64,000 bases of DNA from a virus, in IMG/VR virus record IMGVR_UViG_3300025585_000040, positions 1 to 64,000 of that record; one strand, 5' to 3'. Shown here piece after piece: positions 40,254 through 48,444 of this stretch (its first letter is position 1; every line of letters begins with the position of its first letter). The notes under the pieces were generated by a model. It was not told the DNA's origin, did not search any database, and saw only the letters and a list, made by a program, of their open reading frames with translations. Made by a program: the position numbers and the translations under genes.

Positions 40254-40429
40254 TGGAATACGAAGAGTTTTTAGCAAACTATACGCCTGAATTGCAGCTT
40301 ATTGAGGCTCTGGATCTTCTTCAAAGGGGTAAACCAGTGGAGGCTGCTCAGCTCCTAGAGAGACTGGGCGTTGGGACCACAAGCGGAAAAAATACCGAAG
40401 AGATGCGCCACTTGGATCCCACTCCATGA
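40253..40429 (+). CDS. Hypothetical protein (58 aa)
   Basis: ATG at 40253 overlaps the previous stop; TGA at 40427-40429. Helical (ELQLIEALDLLQRGKPVEAAQLLERL). It overlaps the end of the convergent lysozyme gene by 131 nt on the opposite strand. The 1-nt stop/start overlap supports it. Confidence 0.5.
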   Translation: MEYEEFLANYTPELQLIEALDLLQRGKPVEAAQLLERLGVGTTSGKNTEEMRHLDPTP

Positions 40430-41048
40430 TCTTTCGTTCTAGATACTCAATCGCTCGTATCTGAGTCGGTAGATATTTGTATGTTTCTACTATGTTCAGA
40501 AGACACCCCTCTGTTTTACACACATGAGGAGTCATTGTCGGAATCTCTTTATCAGCCGTGAAATAAGTATCTAACTCCGTTCTGCGACGATTGACTACTA
40601 TTTCGCCGCCAGAGCGCCAAATTGTATTGATATGCGGCGACCATTCTCGAATAATCTCTTTTCTCGAAGCGTGCCCGTTGATCAACGCAAGCAACCGACA
40701 CTTCTTGAACGGCACAATGCCTAGACTATGCGCAAAACTAAGTAAAGCCGCTTTCCGATTTGTATTTAGAGGAACAAAAACATACTCTGCAACTTGATTT
40801 GAAAACTCTTTAAGATCCTCAATCAGCTGCTTTTCAATTTGTGCGTACGTAGCCGTCTCTCTTAAGTTAACCCAGTGTTTGCCTAATTTCTGGCTTCCCC
40901 AGCCAATGCGCCAAATATCCTCACCGTATTCCTTGTATGAACCATAACGCCCCATACCGAGATGAGTACGGGGCTCGCTATAGGTTTTTATGATGTCAAT
41001 ACCCTTTTGTGTTAGAAAAGGGTAATCCTTCCAAGCCTTACGGGACAA
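40299..41048 (-). CDS. GH24 lysozyme-like protein (249 aa)
   Basis: TTG at 41048. Residues about 1-165 carry the T4-type muramidase plan: Glu in 'YSEPRTHLGMGRYGSY', then 'IGWGSQKLGK...YAQIEKQLIEDL', 'RKAALLSFAHSLGI' and 'RSGGEIVVNRRRTELDTYF'. Such enzymes cut the NAM-NAG bond. The C-terminal 80 residues are unique. Placed among virion genes, so either a tail-associated lysin or a second endolysin beside the one at 48651. Confidence 0.75.
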   Translation of the reverse strand: MSRKAWKDYPFLTQKGIDIIKTYSEPRTHLGMGRYGSYKEYGEDIWRIGWGSQKLGKHWVNLRETATYAQIEKQLIEDLKEFSNQVAEYVFVPLNTNRKAALLSFAHSLGIVPFKKCRLLALINGHASRKEIIREWSPHINTIWRSGGEIVVNRRRTELDTYFTADKEIPTMTPHVCKTEGCLLNIVETYKYLPTQIRAIEYLERKIMEWDPSGASLRYFFRLWSQRPVSLGAEQPPLVYPFEEDPEPQ

Positions 41049-41424
41049 CTACAGTTCCGACGTACTGCACCTCACTATACCCATCAAGAGTCAGAAGCAC
41101 AATATAGTTTTTTGTTGCATTGGTGACCGTAACGCCCACAGCGCCGCCGCCTTTACCTGCTTTAGCGATGTTGCTGAACTTCGTATAACCAGTGGGGGCA
41201 GCACCTGCGCTGTAATCGTCTTCTTGAAAAATTTCCACCGTGTTAACGCCTGAGGTGTTGTCTAACGTCACAACAATGTCACCTGTGGTTGAGGGGTTAA
41301 CACGGAAACCACGGATATTAAGACCTCCGGTGCTACCAGCCGAAGTATTGCCCACGTAGGTTACTTCTGAACCAGAATCGACCTGGAAGGTGTCAAGGGT
41401 ACCTTTGATGATGCGGGTGGCCAT
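41038..41424 (-). CDS. Small virion protein (128 aa)
   Basis: ATG at 41424. Gly/Thr/Val-rich beta protein (VTYVGNTSAGSTGGLNIRGF), typical of tail or decoration proteins. Overlaps the lysozyme start by 11 nt. Confidence 0.65.
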   Translation of the reverse strand: MATRIIKGTLDTFQVDSGSEVTYVGNTSAGSTGGLNIRGFRVNPSTTGDIVVTLDNTSGVNTVEIFQEDDYSAGAAPTGYTKFSNIAKAGKGGGAVGVTVTNATKNYIVLLTLDGYSEVQYVGTVVVP

Positions 41425-41429
41425 TTTAC

Positions 41430-41645
41430 TTAGGAGATCTGTCCGAGCGTGGAGTAATTAAAGCTGATGTTGGCATCGATGCCGTGGTCTTTAAGGATGC
41501 CGAGAAACATCTGTCGATCCAAGGCTTTCTGGTGAAGCACCTCGATGAATGCTTCTTCTAAATCCTCTCGATCCATGTTTTGAATCGCCAGAGCCGCAGC
41601 GTGGATTGTGAATTCCACGTCCATCGGCAGATCTACTGCATCCAT
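41430..41645 (-). CDS. Hypothetical helical protein (71 aa)
   Basis: ATG at 41645 chosen because the extension to 41699 would run into the preceding gene. 'VEFTIHAAALAIQNMDREDL' then 'EEAFIEVLHQKALDRQMFLG': a two-helix family I recall from cyanophages with a 'MDREQLEExxxxLL' motif. Role unknown. Confidence 0.65.
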   Translation of the reverse strand: MDAVDLPMDVEFTIHAAALAIQNMDREDLEEAFIEVLHQKALDRQMFLGILKDHGIDANISFNYSTLGQIS

Positions 41646-41695
41646 GGTTGATCCAAACCTTATAGCTATCCTAACAGCGCTGAACTGATCGTCAA

Positions 41696-41851
41696 TCAAA
41701 CAGGATAAGGAGTCTCTTCTAACGGCTTGAATCGCTGGTCCACTGTAAAATCTGGGATATCAGGTACGCCTTTAGAAGGTTCTGGGCCCCCGTGCTTGAC
41801 TACGTACTCTTTTAAGAAGCTTTGCGGGGTCCTGTCGCCAATCGTTTGCAT
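41696..41851 (-). CDS. Small hypothetical protein (51 aa)
   Basis: ATG at 41851, TGA at 41696-41698. 'TIGDRTPQSFLKEYVVKHGG' and a Pro-rich end. Overlaps the small membrane protein gene by 80 nt in another frame. Both frames read sensibly. Confidence 0.5.
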   Translation of the reverse strand: MQTIGDRTPQSFLKEYVVKHGGPEPSKGVPDIPDFTVDQRFKPLEETPYPV

Positions 41852-41927
41852 CTTGCCCAAGAAGAATGGAACTTAAGCCGTAAATGCTGCCGAAAACCAA
41901 ACCAAACGTTAAAATAACCAGCTCCAC
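41772..41927 (-). CDS. Small membrane protein (51 aa)
   Basis: GTG at 41927, TAA at 41772-41774. The N-terminal 22 residues (LVILTFGLVFGSIYGLSSIL) form a strong membrane segment, followed by a basic tail. Overlaps the next gene by 80 nt, as lysis or holin-like genes often do. Function unknown. Confidence 0.45.
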   Translation of the reverse strand: MELVILTFGLVFGSIYGLSSILLGQDANDWRQDPAKLLKRVRSQARGPRTF

Positions 41928-41969
41928 GTTATGGACAGCATTTTGACCTAAGATATTCTACAGAAGGTG

Positions 41970-42770
41970 ATGCCACAGATGAACAACACAATGGAAGGCG
42001 AGTTCCTGAGCGCAGCTGTTTCAGGCGCCAGCAGGACACACCTAATTCGTTTATACAAAAAACAATACGGTTTAACGGATAAAGAAATAGAGCAGTTGAT
42101 TAAACTGTGTTCATTCCGGGAAAAACCGGATATTATCAATTACGCACGTTTTTACGACGCGGCTATTACCTTGAAGGGAAAGAGGATTTGCTACCCTTTT
42201 ACACAGGTCTATACTTACAATAATCTCGTAACAGAAGAAGAATGTGGTCGGTTAATTGAAAAAATTGAACAGAATCTCAACCCTTCAACTGTAGCAAATA
42301 AAGATGATGAAGATTTTATATCTCCCTACAGGACAAGCAAAAGCGCTAATTTAAATTATTTCCACGATGATTTATATCTTGCCGTAGACAAGAGAATAAC
42401 AGACATTATGGGACTGTACCCGTTTCTAGGGGAATCAATGCAGTGCCAGAAGTATGAAGTTGGACAGTACTATAAAGAACATCATGACTTCTTCACTCCC
42501 TTTACTAAGGAGTATGAGACGTACTGCACTTGGATGGGGCAGAGAACGTGGACTGCTATGGTTTACCTAAATGATGTAGAAGAAGGTGGTGAAACATGGT
42601 TCAAGCACCTAAAATTACGAGTGAGACCAAAAAGAGGGATGTTAATCGCGTGGAATAACCTTTATCGAAATGGGTTACCTAACTTCAAAACATTACATGA
42701 GGCGCTCCCTCCAGTAAGCGGCGAAAAATATGTAATTACTAAATGGTTCAGGAGCTGGAGTTTAATTTAG
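41970..42770 (+). CDS. 2OG-Fe(II) oxygenase, prolyl-4-hydroxylase type (266 aa)
   Basis: ATG at 41970 (GTG 41967 upstream). The iron triad is visible: HxD in 'YYKEHHDFFTPF' near residue 170 and the distal His in 'TLHEALPPVSGEKY' near 243, with Lys further on to hold 2-oxoglutarate. 'WTAMVYLNDVEEGGETWF' and 'PKRGMLIAWNN' are typical strands. Hydroxylates a protein (often Pro) or another substrate. Such genes are frequent in cyanophages and are thought to modify virion proteins. Confidence 0.87.
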   Translation: MPQMNNTMEGEFLSAAVSGASRTHLIRLYKKQYGLTDKEIEQLIKLCSFREKPDIINYARFYDAAITLKGKRICYPFTQVYTYNNLVTEEECGRLIEKIEQNLNPSTVANKDDEDFISPYRTSKSANLNYFHDDLYLAVDKRITDIMGLYPFLGESMQCQKYEVGQYYKEHHDFFTPFTKEYETYCTWMGQRTWTAMVYLNDVEEGGETWFKHLKLRVRPKRGMLIAWNNLYRNGLPNFKTLHEALPPVSGEKYVITKWFRSWSLI

Positions 42771-43111
42771 TTGGCGGCAATACTAAACTTAACGACAGCT
42801 CTTACTCCCCCTGTTTCTTTAAAAAAATTCCCCCGAAGATGGCCAACAGGCGCCCCTTCTACGTAATAAATGTACGTTCCATCTTTGGTAATCGTGTTCG
42901 AAATTAAAGGTCCAAAATTTGTGCCATCTACGCTCCCGTCTAAGCGAACCACTACGCTTTCGTCAATATCGTAGACAGTAACCGAAAGAGTGTAGTTCCT
43001 TGTGGTTAGATAATTAGACACATAAACATCAACTACATCCGTAGTGGCAGGGAACTCCAATTCTGGAAAATCAAAAAAAGCAGTTTGTTGCTTGCTTTCG
43101 AAGAAGGTCAT
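42767..43111 (-). CDS. Small virion protein (114 aa), paralog A
   Basis: ATG at 43111. 'NYTLSVTVYDIDESVVVRLD' 'GSVDGTNFGPLI' and a C-terminal 'VKFSIAAN' match the 115-aa protein at 59272-59619, so these are paralogs with a beta-sandwich look. Probable virion decoration or tail component. Confidence 0.68.
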   Translation of the reverse strand: MTFFESKQQTAFFDFPELEFPATTDVVDVYVSNYLTTRNYTLSVTVYDIDESVVVRLDGSVDGTNFGPLISNTITKDGTYIYYVEGAPVGHLRGNFFKETGGVRAVVKFSIAAN

Positions 43112-43139
43112 AGTGAAGTTATCAATGTATTAAATACGA

Positions 43140-46019
43140 TTATGCCCAAGCACCGATTGAGGTGTCAGCGCCAGAGGCTCCAACTGGATATATTTTGATG
43201 TAGCTTCCAGTTTCTGTTGAATACTGTATCCCAGTGCTGGCAGAAAGAGTGTACTGAGGGATAAAAGTGCCACTTGCGTTGACGCTAAAAGATCCTCTAA
43301 TTTGCACAGAAATGCTATAGGTTGCGATTGTAATACCAGTAGCTAGGTTTATATTGGTAGCCACTGTTCTGAAGCCCAAAACTGGCGTGCTCGCCGTCGC
43401 GGTGCTTGTATTAACAGCAGCCACAACATACTGGTAGGCGATGTTGTTAAACGTGGCTGTCCCTCCAAATGAAATGCCAAAGCTATGAGAAGTAGTACCA
43501 GAACCCCTGGAAAATCTATATACAGCTTCAAACAAATACACCGTAGATCCGGCTACGGTGACGCTTTCCCCAAAAACGCTTTGGGCCGATGTGCCAGTGC
43601 CACCGGGCAATGCACTATTTAGCCTGTAAATCAGGACGGAAGGAGAAAGCCCTCGGCCAGCTGTGGCACTCGGCGTTGTGTAGACGACGTTGCCGTCGTA
43701 TTCGACTGCGCCAGCCGTTGCTGTCGTCAGGTTGGTGCCTGACTGCATGGTGAGCGGTGACAGCGAAGTGGTGCCAGCCGCAAGCGTCAGGTTGCTTGTC
43801 AGCGTACCTCCGGTAAAGCCGCCACTAGGTGGGGCCGCCCAAGTGCCGTCTGCTCTTAAGAAATTGGTGGTGCCACCGCCTGAAGAAGGGGTTAAACCGG
43901 CTAGGGTGTCAGTGAACAAGGGCAAAGTGACATCAGTGCCGGTGCTCGACTCAAGAAGCCTACTGCTGGCTGTGTACGACAGATCGGTGCCGGCTTGGGT
44001 GTTACTGAGCGTTCCCCCACTTAACGACAACCCGGTACCAACACTAATTTCCTCCGCGACACCTGTTCCTGCGGTTGTTCGACCGAGAAGCCGGTTTGTC
44101 GCCATGGAAGTGGAAATGGTCGGCGTAGTTCCTCCACTGCTTGTAATTGGACCAGTAGCCGAAACTGTTGTTACAGGTGCAGTTCCGTTAGAAGCTGAAG
44201 TGACCCGTCCTTTGGCATCAACAGTAATGCTGGCGTATGTATAAGAATCTGCTGTTACACCAGTATTTGAAAGCGTAGCTGCAAACGAGCCAGTACCCGA
44301 ACCGGTGACATCTCCAGTTAAGGTAATAGTCTGATCGCCTGTATTTGTTCCGCTACTAGTACCAGAAAAAGTACCATTCTGCGTCGCAAGAGTTCCGAGG
44401 CCTAGAGTAGTTCGCTGAGCTGCTGCATCTACGTCATCTAATAAGGCACGTCCAGCTGATGTGCAAGTAATCTCCTCGATAACACCGGCGCCTGAGCTAC
44501 TGCGGCCTAATAATTTATCGGTTGCAGATACGTCTTGAATCTTGCCATAGGTGACTGTACTGTTGTCGATTGTCCAAGTAGCACCTGACGAAGAAACAGT
44601 AATATCACCTTTGTCACCATCAGTTAATCCAACAACATTAGAAGATAGTGTTCCACCAGAGAGACTTAAACCTGTACCGACACTGATCTCCTCCGCAACG
44701 CCTGTTCCTGCAGTAGACCGACCGAGGAGCCGGTTGGTCGTCATCGACGTAGAAATTGTTGGGGTAGTTCCTCCACTACTGGTAATTGGACCAGTAGCAG
44801 ACACTGTTGTTACAGGTGCAGTTCCATTAGAAGCTGAAGTGATTCGTCCTTTAGCATCAACAGTAATGCTGGCGTATGTATAAGAATCTGCTGTTACACC
44901 AGTATTTGAAAGCGTAGTTGCAAATGAACCAGTACCTGAGCCAGTAACGTCACCGGTCAATGTAATAGTCTGGTCACCTGTATTTGTTCCACTGCTCGTG
45001 CCAGAAAAAGTACCATTCTGCGTCGCAAGAGTTCCGAGGCCTAGAGTAGTTCGCTGAGCTGCTGCATCTACGTCATCTAATAAGGCACGTCCAGCTGATG
45101 TGCAAGTAATCTCCTCGATAACACCGGCGCCTGAGCTACTGCGACCTAATAGTTTATCGGTTGCGGATACGTCCTGAATTTTGGCGTAGCTAATTGCACT
45201 ATTATCTACCGACCATGTGGCCCCTGATGCGGAAACAGTAATATCGCCTTTGTCTCCGTCAGTTAATCCAACAACATTAGAAGATAGTGTTCCACCAGAG
45301 AGACTTAAACCTGTACCAACACTGATCTCCTCCGCGACGCCCGTTCCTGCAGTAGACCGACCGAGGAGCCGGTTGGTCGACATGGAGGTAGAAATAGTCG
45401 GCGTTGTGCCCCCACTGCTTGTGATCGGGCCAGTAGCGGCTACTGAAGTAACAGGAGAAGTACCGCTTGAGGCAGAGGTAATCCTGCCTTTAGCGTCGAC
45501 TGTTACAGTCGCATACGTATAAGAATTTGCGGTGACACCTGTATTTGAAAGCGTAGCTGCAAATGAACCAGTGCCTGAACCGGTTACATCTCCAGTTAAG
45601 GTAATAGTCTGATCGCCTGTATTTGTTCCGCTACTAGTACCAGAAAAAGTACCATTCTGCGTCGCAAGCGTTCCGAGGCCTAGAGTAGTTCGCTGAGCTG
45701 CTGCATCTACGTCATCTAATAGGGCACGTCCAGCTGATGTACAAGTAATTTCCTCGATAATACCAGCGCCTGAGCTACTGCGACCTAATAGTTTATCGGT
45801 TGCGGATACATTTTGAATTTTGGCATAAGTAACAGCGCCATTATCGATCAGCCAACTAGTACCGCTTCCTGAGACGGTAATATCGCCTTTATCTCCATCA
45901 GTGACGCCAGGGGTTCCCGGAGGTCCCTGCGGGCCGGCCGTTTTTACCTTGACAATTTTGCTATTGACCGCATTGACAACGGTTTTATTGGAGTTCGTGG
46001 TAATAATAATGCGGGTCAT
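43140..46019 (-). CDS. Large repeat tail fibre (959 aa)
   Basis: ATG at 46019. N-terminus with a short collagen-like run (GPQGPPGTPG), then three tandem repeats of 213 aa built on 'DGDKGDITVS', 'ATDKLLGRSSSGAG', 'AAQRTTLGLGTLATQ', 'LTGDVTGSGTGSF' and 'TNRLLGRSTAGTGVAEE', and a C-terminal about 290-residue tip with a receptor-binding look. Trimeric phage fibres carry such repeats. The start overlaps the end of the baseplate-like gene at 46016. Confidence 0.87.
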   Translation of the reverse strand: MTRIIITTNSNKTVVNAVNSKIVKVKTAGPQGPPGTPGVTDGDKGDITVSGSGTSWLIDNGAVTYAKIQNVSATDKLLGRSSSGAGIIEEITCTSAGRALLDDVDAAAQRTTLGLGTLATQNGTFSGTSSGTNTGDQTITLTGDVTGSGTGSFAATLSNTGVTANSYTYATVTVDAKGRITSASSGTSPVTSVAATGPITSSGGTTPTISTSMSTNRLLGRSTAGTGVAEEISVGTGLSLSGGTLSSNVVGLTDGDKGDITVSASGATWSVDNSAISYAKIQDVSATDKLLGRSSSGAGVIEEITCTSAGRALLDDVDAAAQRTTLGLGTLATQNGTFSGTSSGTNTGDQTITLTGDVTGSGTGSFATTLSNTGVTADSYTYASITVDAKGRITSASNGTAPVTTVSATGPITSSGGTTPTISTSMTTNRLLGRSTAGTGVAEEISVGTGLSLSGGTLSSNVVGLTDGDKGDITVSSSGATWTIDNSTVTYGKIQDVSATDKLLGRSSSGAGVIEEITCTSAGRALLDDVDAAAQRTTLGLGTLATQNGTFSGTSSGTNTGDQTITLTGDVTGSGTGSFAATLSNTGVTADSYTYASITVDAKGRVTSASNGTAPVTTVSATGPITSSGGTTPTISTSMATNRLLGRTTAGTGVAEEISVGTGLSLSGGTLSNTQAGTDLSYTASSRLLESSTGTDVTLPLFTDTLAGLTPSSGGGTTNFLRADGTWAAPPSGGFTGGTLTSNLTLAAGTTSLSPLTMQSGTNLTTATAGAVEYDGNVVYTTPSATAGRGLSPSVLIYRLNSALPGGTGTSAQSVFGESVTVAGSTVYLFEAVYRFSRGSGTTSHSFGISFGGTATFNNIAYQYVVAAVNTSTATASTPVLGFRTVATNINLATGITIATYSISVQIRGSFSVNASGTFIPQYTLSASTGIQYSTETGSYIKIYPVGASGADTSIGAWA
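43990..45907 (-). repeat. Three tandem 639-bp repeats
   Basis: The string GTACCATTCTGCGTCGCAAG recurs at 44371, 45010 and 45649, exactly 639 bp apart each time, with near-identical flanks. The unit encodes 213 aa of the fibre. Boundaries given are approximate. Near-identity suggests recent expansion or gene conversion. Confidence 0.8.
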
Positions 46020-46357
46020 GACGTATATCCCTCAGATACGTAAAATGTCCCCTGAATATAGTAATCTTTAATCCCACCAGGACTTGTCAATAGGACATCG
46101 TAGTAACACTTATCAACGGTCAACGTAGCCGTTTGCGTATCTGTCAAACTCAACTTAACTTGCCCTTTCGGCCTGTTTACATAAGTGACCGTAAAATCTA
46201 GATACTTAACTGTTCTATCGACATTCCAGAGCTGAGAAGCAACTGTCCAACCAGTTAAATCAATCGGATTCTCATCGTCATCTTCAAACTGCAAATCCAT
46301 GTCGTAAACAGCACGACGTTGTAGTTCGTCATCATAACGCGCTGGACGTACCGACAT
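46016..46357 (-). CDS. BppU-like N-terminal domain protein (113 aa)
   Basis: ATG at 46357. 'DMDLQFEDDDENPIDLTGWT' and a later 'KLSLTDTQTATL' resemble the Ig-like domain at the base of phage fibres and baseplate proteins (BppU N-terminal style), which grips the virion. It directly precedes the fibre gene (overlap ATGA). Confidence 0.68.
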   Translation of the reverse strand: MSVRPARYDDELQRRAVYDMDLQFEDDDENPIDLTGWTVASQLWNVDRTVKYLDFTVTYVNRPKGQVKLSLTDTQTATLTVDKCYYDVLLTSPGGIKDYYIQGTFYVSEGYTS

Positions 46358-46360
46358 TTT

Positions 46361-46846
46361 TTAACCGTTGCAATCTAGTAACGATTTTAACAGCCATTGG
46401 AATTTTTTATGTGCCCGACCTCTTTCTACACCTAAATCGAGGGTAAGTTGATCACCCATCATCTCTGATTTTGCGGCTAAATCCTCAAAGCGCATGGCCA
46501 ACGAATTATGATTGGCCGCCAATTGAGCGATAATCCCCTCTTGGTTGAAACAATCCTCTAAAGGGATAGAAGGCAGCGTTGAATAAGTAAGGTCTTCAAC
46601 TGTTTTAGGAGTGGCAATATTTAACGAACGGATATGCTCAGCAATTGTGTCGATCCCTGCCTGCATTTCTTCATAAATCGCCTCAGTCAACTTGTGAACT
46701 TGATAAAACTTGCCTCCCATTAAGCCCCAGTGAACCAGTAGGGTCTGCTGGTACAGGTGCATGGAGTCCCGCAAGCACTGCACTAAATGGCAATAACAAG
46801 ATGATTTGGCTTCTTCTTCCTTAATCTTTGCCACTTTAATTACCAT
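46361..46846 (-). CDS. Dps/ferritin-like protein (161 aa)
   Basis: ATG at 46846. 'LLVHWGLMGGKFYQVHKLTE' then 'AIYEEMQAGIDTIAEHIRSL' matches Dps, with the ferroxidase ligands in register: H39, H51, E55 (Asp in E. coli), D66 and E70. A later 'MRFEDLAAKSEMMGDQLTLD' fits helix D. Dps stores iron and shields DNA from peroxide. Placed among late genes, so it may be a virion or late protective protein. Confidence 0.82.
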   Translation of the reverse strand: MVIKVAKIKEEEAKSSCYCHLVQCLRDSMHLYQQTLLVHWGLMGGKFYQVHKLTEAIYEEMQAGIDTIAEHIRSLNIATPKTVEDLTYSTLPSIPLEDCFNQEGIIAQLAANHNSLAMRFEDLAAKSEMMGDQLTLDLGVERGRAHKKFQWLLKSLLDCNG

Positions 46847-47139
46847 TTTACGCGATCAGCCCAGTAGGCTGCAGATCCTTTGCCCTTGGCAATATTCTTG
46901 GCGTGCCTCGCTTTGAAGCTGGCACGCTTTTGTTTCATTCTAGCTGACTCACCTTCCTTCGGCTTCCCGGCTGTTTCGGCTCCTTGTTCACCAAATCGGA
47001 TTATCTTTTCACCGCCAGGCACATCATCTCCGCACGCTTTTACAACGTGAGATTTGGTTGGATGATCTGGAGTACGTACCGGCTTGTTACACTGTAATCG
47101 ATCTTTTGCTAGCCGCTTAGCTTTAGCTCGATCTGCCAT
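46840..47139 (-). CDS. Conserved basic phage protein (99 aa)
   Basis: ATG at 47139. 'CNKPVRTPDHPTKSHVVKAC' and 'KQKRASFKARHAKNIAKGKG' with a final 'SAAYWADRVKW' is a family I recognise in many marine phages. Strongly basic; unknown function, often near structural genes. Overlaps the Dps-like gene by 7 nt. Confidence 0.8.
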   Translation of the reverse strand: MADRAKAKRLAKDRLQCNKPVRTPDHPTKSHVVKACGDDVPGGEKIIRFGEQGAETAGKPKEGESARMKQKRASFKARHAKNIAKGKGSAAYWADRVKW

Positions 47140-47141
47140 CT

Positions 47142-47321
47142 TTACACCACGATTTGACCAGCAGCTGCCTTTGTCTTGATGTCATCGGCAATAGCACCAT
47201 GCGCCAGCTGCTCAAAACCGGAAGGGATCCGCTCTTTACCAAGCTTTACAATCATATCTTCGACCTTCCCCTCTAGAAACTGTTTTGCGTTAGGTCGCGA
47301 CCCAGCCGATGTAGTAATCAT
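47142..47321 (-). CDS. Hypothetical protein (59 aa)
   Basis: ATG at 47321, TAA at 47142-47144. Helical protein (AKQFLEGKVEDMIVKLGKER, SGFEQLAHGAIADDIKTKAA). It starts inside the HNH gene (32-nt overlap) and ends 2 nt before the basic protein gene begins. Coherent composition over its full length. Confidence 0.55.
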   Translation of the reverse strand: MITTSAGSRPNAKQFLEGKVEDMIVKLGKERIPSGFEQLAHGAIADDIKTKAAAGQIVV

Positions 47322-47700
47322 TGGATATGTACGGGACCGCAGAGTCCGCCGAAGTTAATTTAATTGAGCAGGGTCTCTGCTCCATCCACTTATTTAGTTT
47401 ATCAAGCCTCTGCTCGCAGTAATTTGGATTACCATCTGTATAAAAAACAGATAAAGGTAAAGAACCCTTGTTTCTGTTGCAACGACAGCAACAGCAAACC
47501 ATATTATTTTTTACGTTTTGACCACCTTTGTGTTTGGGCACGACGTGATCGATTGTCGCCGTGTCCTCTGTTAACTGCTGATCACAATAAGCACATTTCC
47601 ATCCCCACTCTTCAAAAATGTGTTGACGGAACTGACGGCGGGCCAGTTTTGGGGTCAGCGCGACTAGATTGACCAAAAGGTCATCTGCACAAAGGTACAT
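47290..47700 (-). CDS. HNH endonuclease (136 aa)
   Basis: ATG at 47700. 'WKCAYCDQQLTEDTATIDHV' + 'VPKHKGGQNVKNNMVCCCCR' + 'CNRNKGSLPL' is a full HNH with CxxC/CxxC zinc pairs. Homing-type nuclease; next to a tRNA gene, a common insertion neighbour. Confidence 0.87.
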   Translation of the reverse strand: MYLCADDLLVNLVALTPKLARRQFRQHIFEEWGWKCAYCDQQLTEDTATIDHVVPKHKGGQNVKNNMVCCCCRCNRNKGSLPLSVFYTDGNPNYCEQRLDKLNKWMEQRPCSIKLTSADSAVPYISNDYYIGWVAT

Positions 47701-47771
47701 GGTTTGTCATGCATCCATAACAAAACTGTAGGGTGCACACATCTCTCCAATCCGCTAATATTCGAGCGCTA

Positions 47772-47855
47772 GCCACCATGCCGGAACGGTCTACGGATCG
47801 CACTTAAAATGCGTCGGGAGTTTCTCCCTTGTGGGTTCGAATCCCACTGGTGGTA
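47772..47855 (+). tRNA. tRNA-Leu (anticodon TAA)
   Basis: Acceptor GCCACCA pairs with TGGTGGT (discriminator A47855). D-arm CCG/CGG, anticodon loop CTTAAAA giving TAA, one mismatch at the stem top (T27-T43), long variable arm GGGAG/CTCCC, T-arm GTGGG-TTCGAAT-CCCAC. Class II structure fits tRNA-Leu reading UUA. CCA is not encoded. A single good tRNA among HNH genes; UUA codons are rare in many Synechococcus. Confidence 0.92.
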
Positions 47856-47899
47856 TCTAAATTCACATAGTTTAAATTTCCGCAGACTTAGTTCTGTGC

Positions 47900-48193
47900 G
47901 TGAGCGTCGAAAAGACTCGAGCAGCCAATAAACGAGCACGTGAAGCTAGACGCCAGTGGTATCAAGCCTTGATGGAAGGGCGTCAATGTGAACTTTGTGG
48001 TGAAGATGACCCAGTCACACTGGATTGGCATCACCGTGATCCGACTCAGAAGGAGTACTCAGTTGCCAAAATGTGGAAGGATCGAGGAAGGCAGTCGATA
48101 TTAGACGAAATCGCCAAATGTCAGTGCCTGTGCTCCAACTGTCACAGGAAGGTGCACAGAGACCTGCGGCTTCAGTCCGTCAAACCGATGTGA
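47900..48193 (+). CDS. HNH-family protein (97 aa)
   Basis: GTG at 47900. Basic N-terminus (KTRAANKRAREARRQWYQ), then 'CELCGEDDPVTLDWHHRDPT' and 'CQCLCSNCHRKVH': HNH-like with zinc CxxC/CxxC and the WHHR active-site His. I know short stand-alone proteins of this type from phages and cyanobacteria. Overlaps a convergent gene by 22 nt. Confidence 0.78.
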   Translation: MSVEKTRAANKRAREARRQWYQALMEGRQCELCGEDDPVTLDWHHRDPTQKEYSVAKMWKDRGRQSILDEIAKCQCLCSNCHRKVHRDLRLQSVKPM

Positions 48194-48444
48194 TGTAGAA
48201 AAACATCCTCTTCCTCATCAGCTGGGTCGTAATCCGCGTCCTCGAGAAGACGGAGGACAAAGTAACGAATGCGGTCGGTAACCCACCGAAGATCTTCTTC
48301 TGAAACGTCACAGACAATGGCGTCTAGACGAAGCTCTCGAGATGGTTCACGAATGTGATCTGCCAATAACTCAAGAGCTCGGTAGCGTCCTCGGTTTAGT
48401 TCCCCTAGCATTTCATCCCATCGCTGCAGCAAGTTTATTTTCAT
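48172..48444 (-). CDS. Hypothetical protein (90 aa)
   Basis: ATG at 48444 (48453 possible). Helical with acidic C-terminus ending in a run of Glu. Overlaps the start of the next coiled-coil gene. Sits between HNH and lysis genes. Function unknown. Confidence 0.55.
   Translation of the reverse strand: MKINLLQRWDEMLGELNRGRYRALELLADHIREPSRELRLDAIVCDVSEEDLRWVTDRIRYFVLRLLEDADYDPADEEEDVFLHHIGLTD

Noticed and set aside
43690-45522. Several 100-180-codon plus-strand frames opposite the 959-aa fibre
   Set aside because: They repeat with the 639-bp unit and are Val/Pro/Ser-rich mirror products of Gly/Thr-rich coding DNA.
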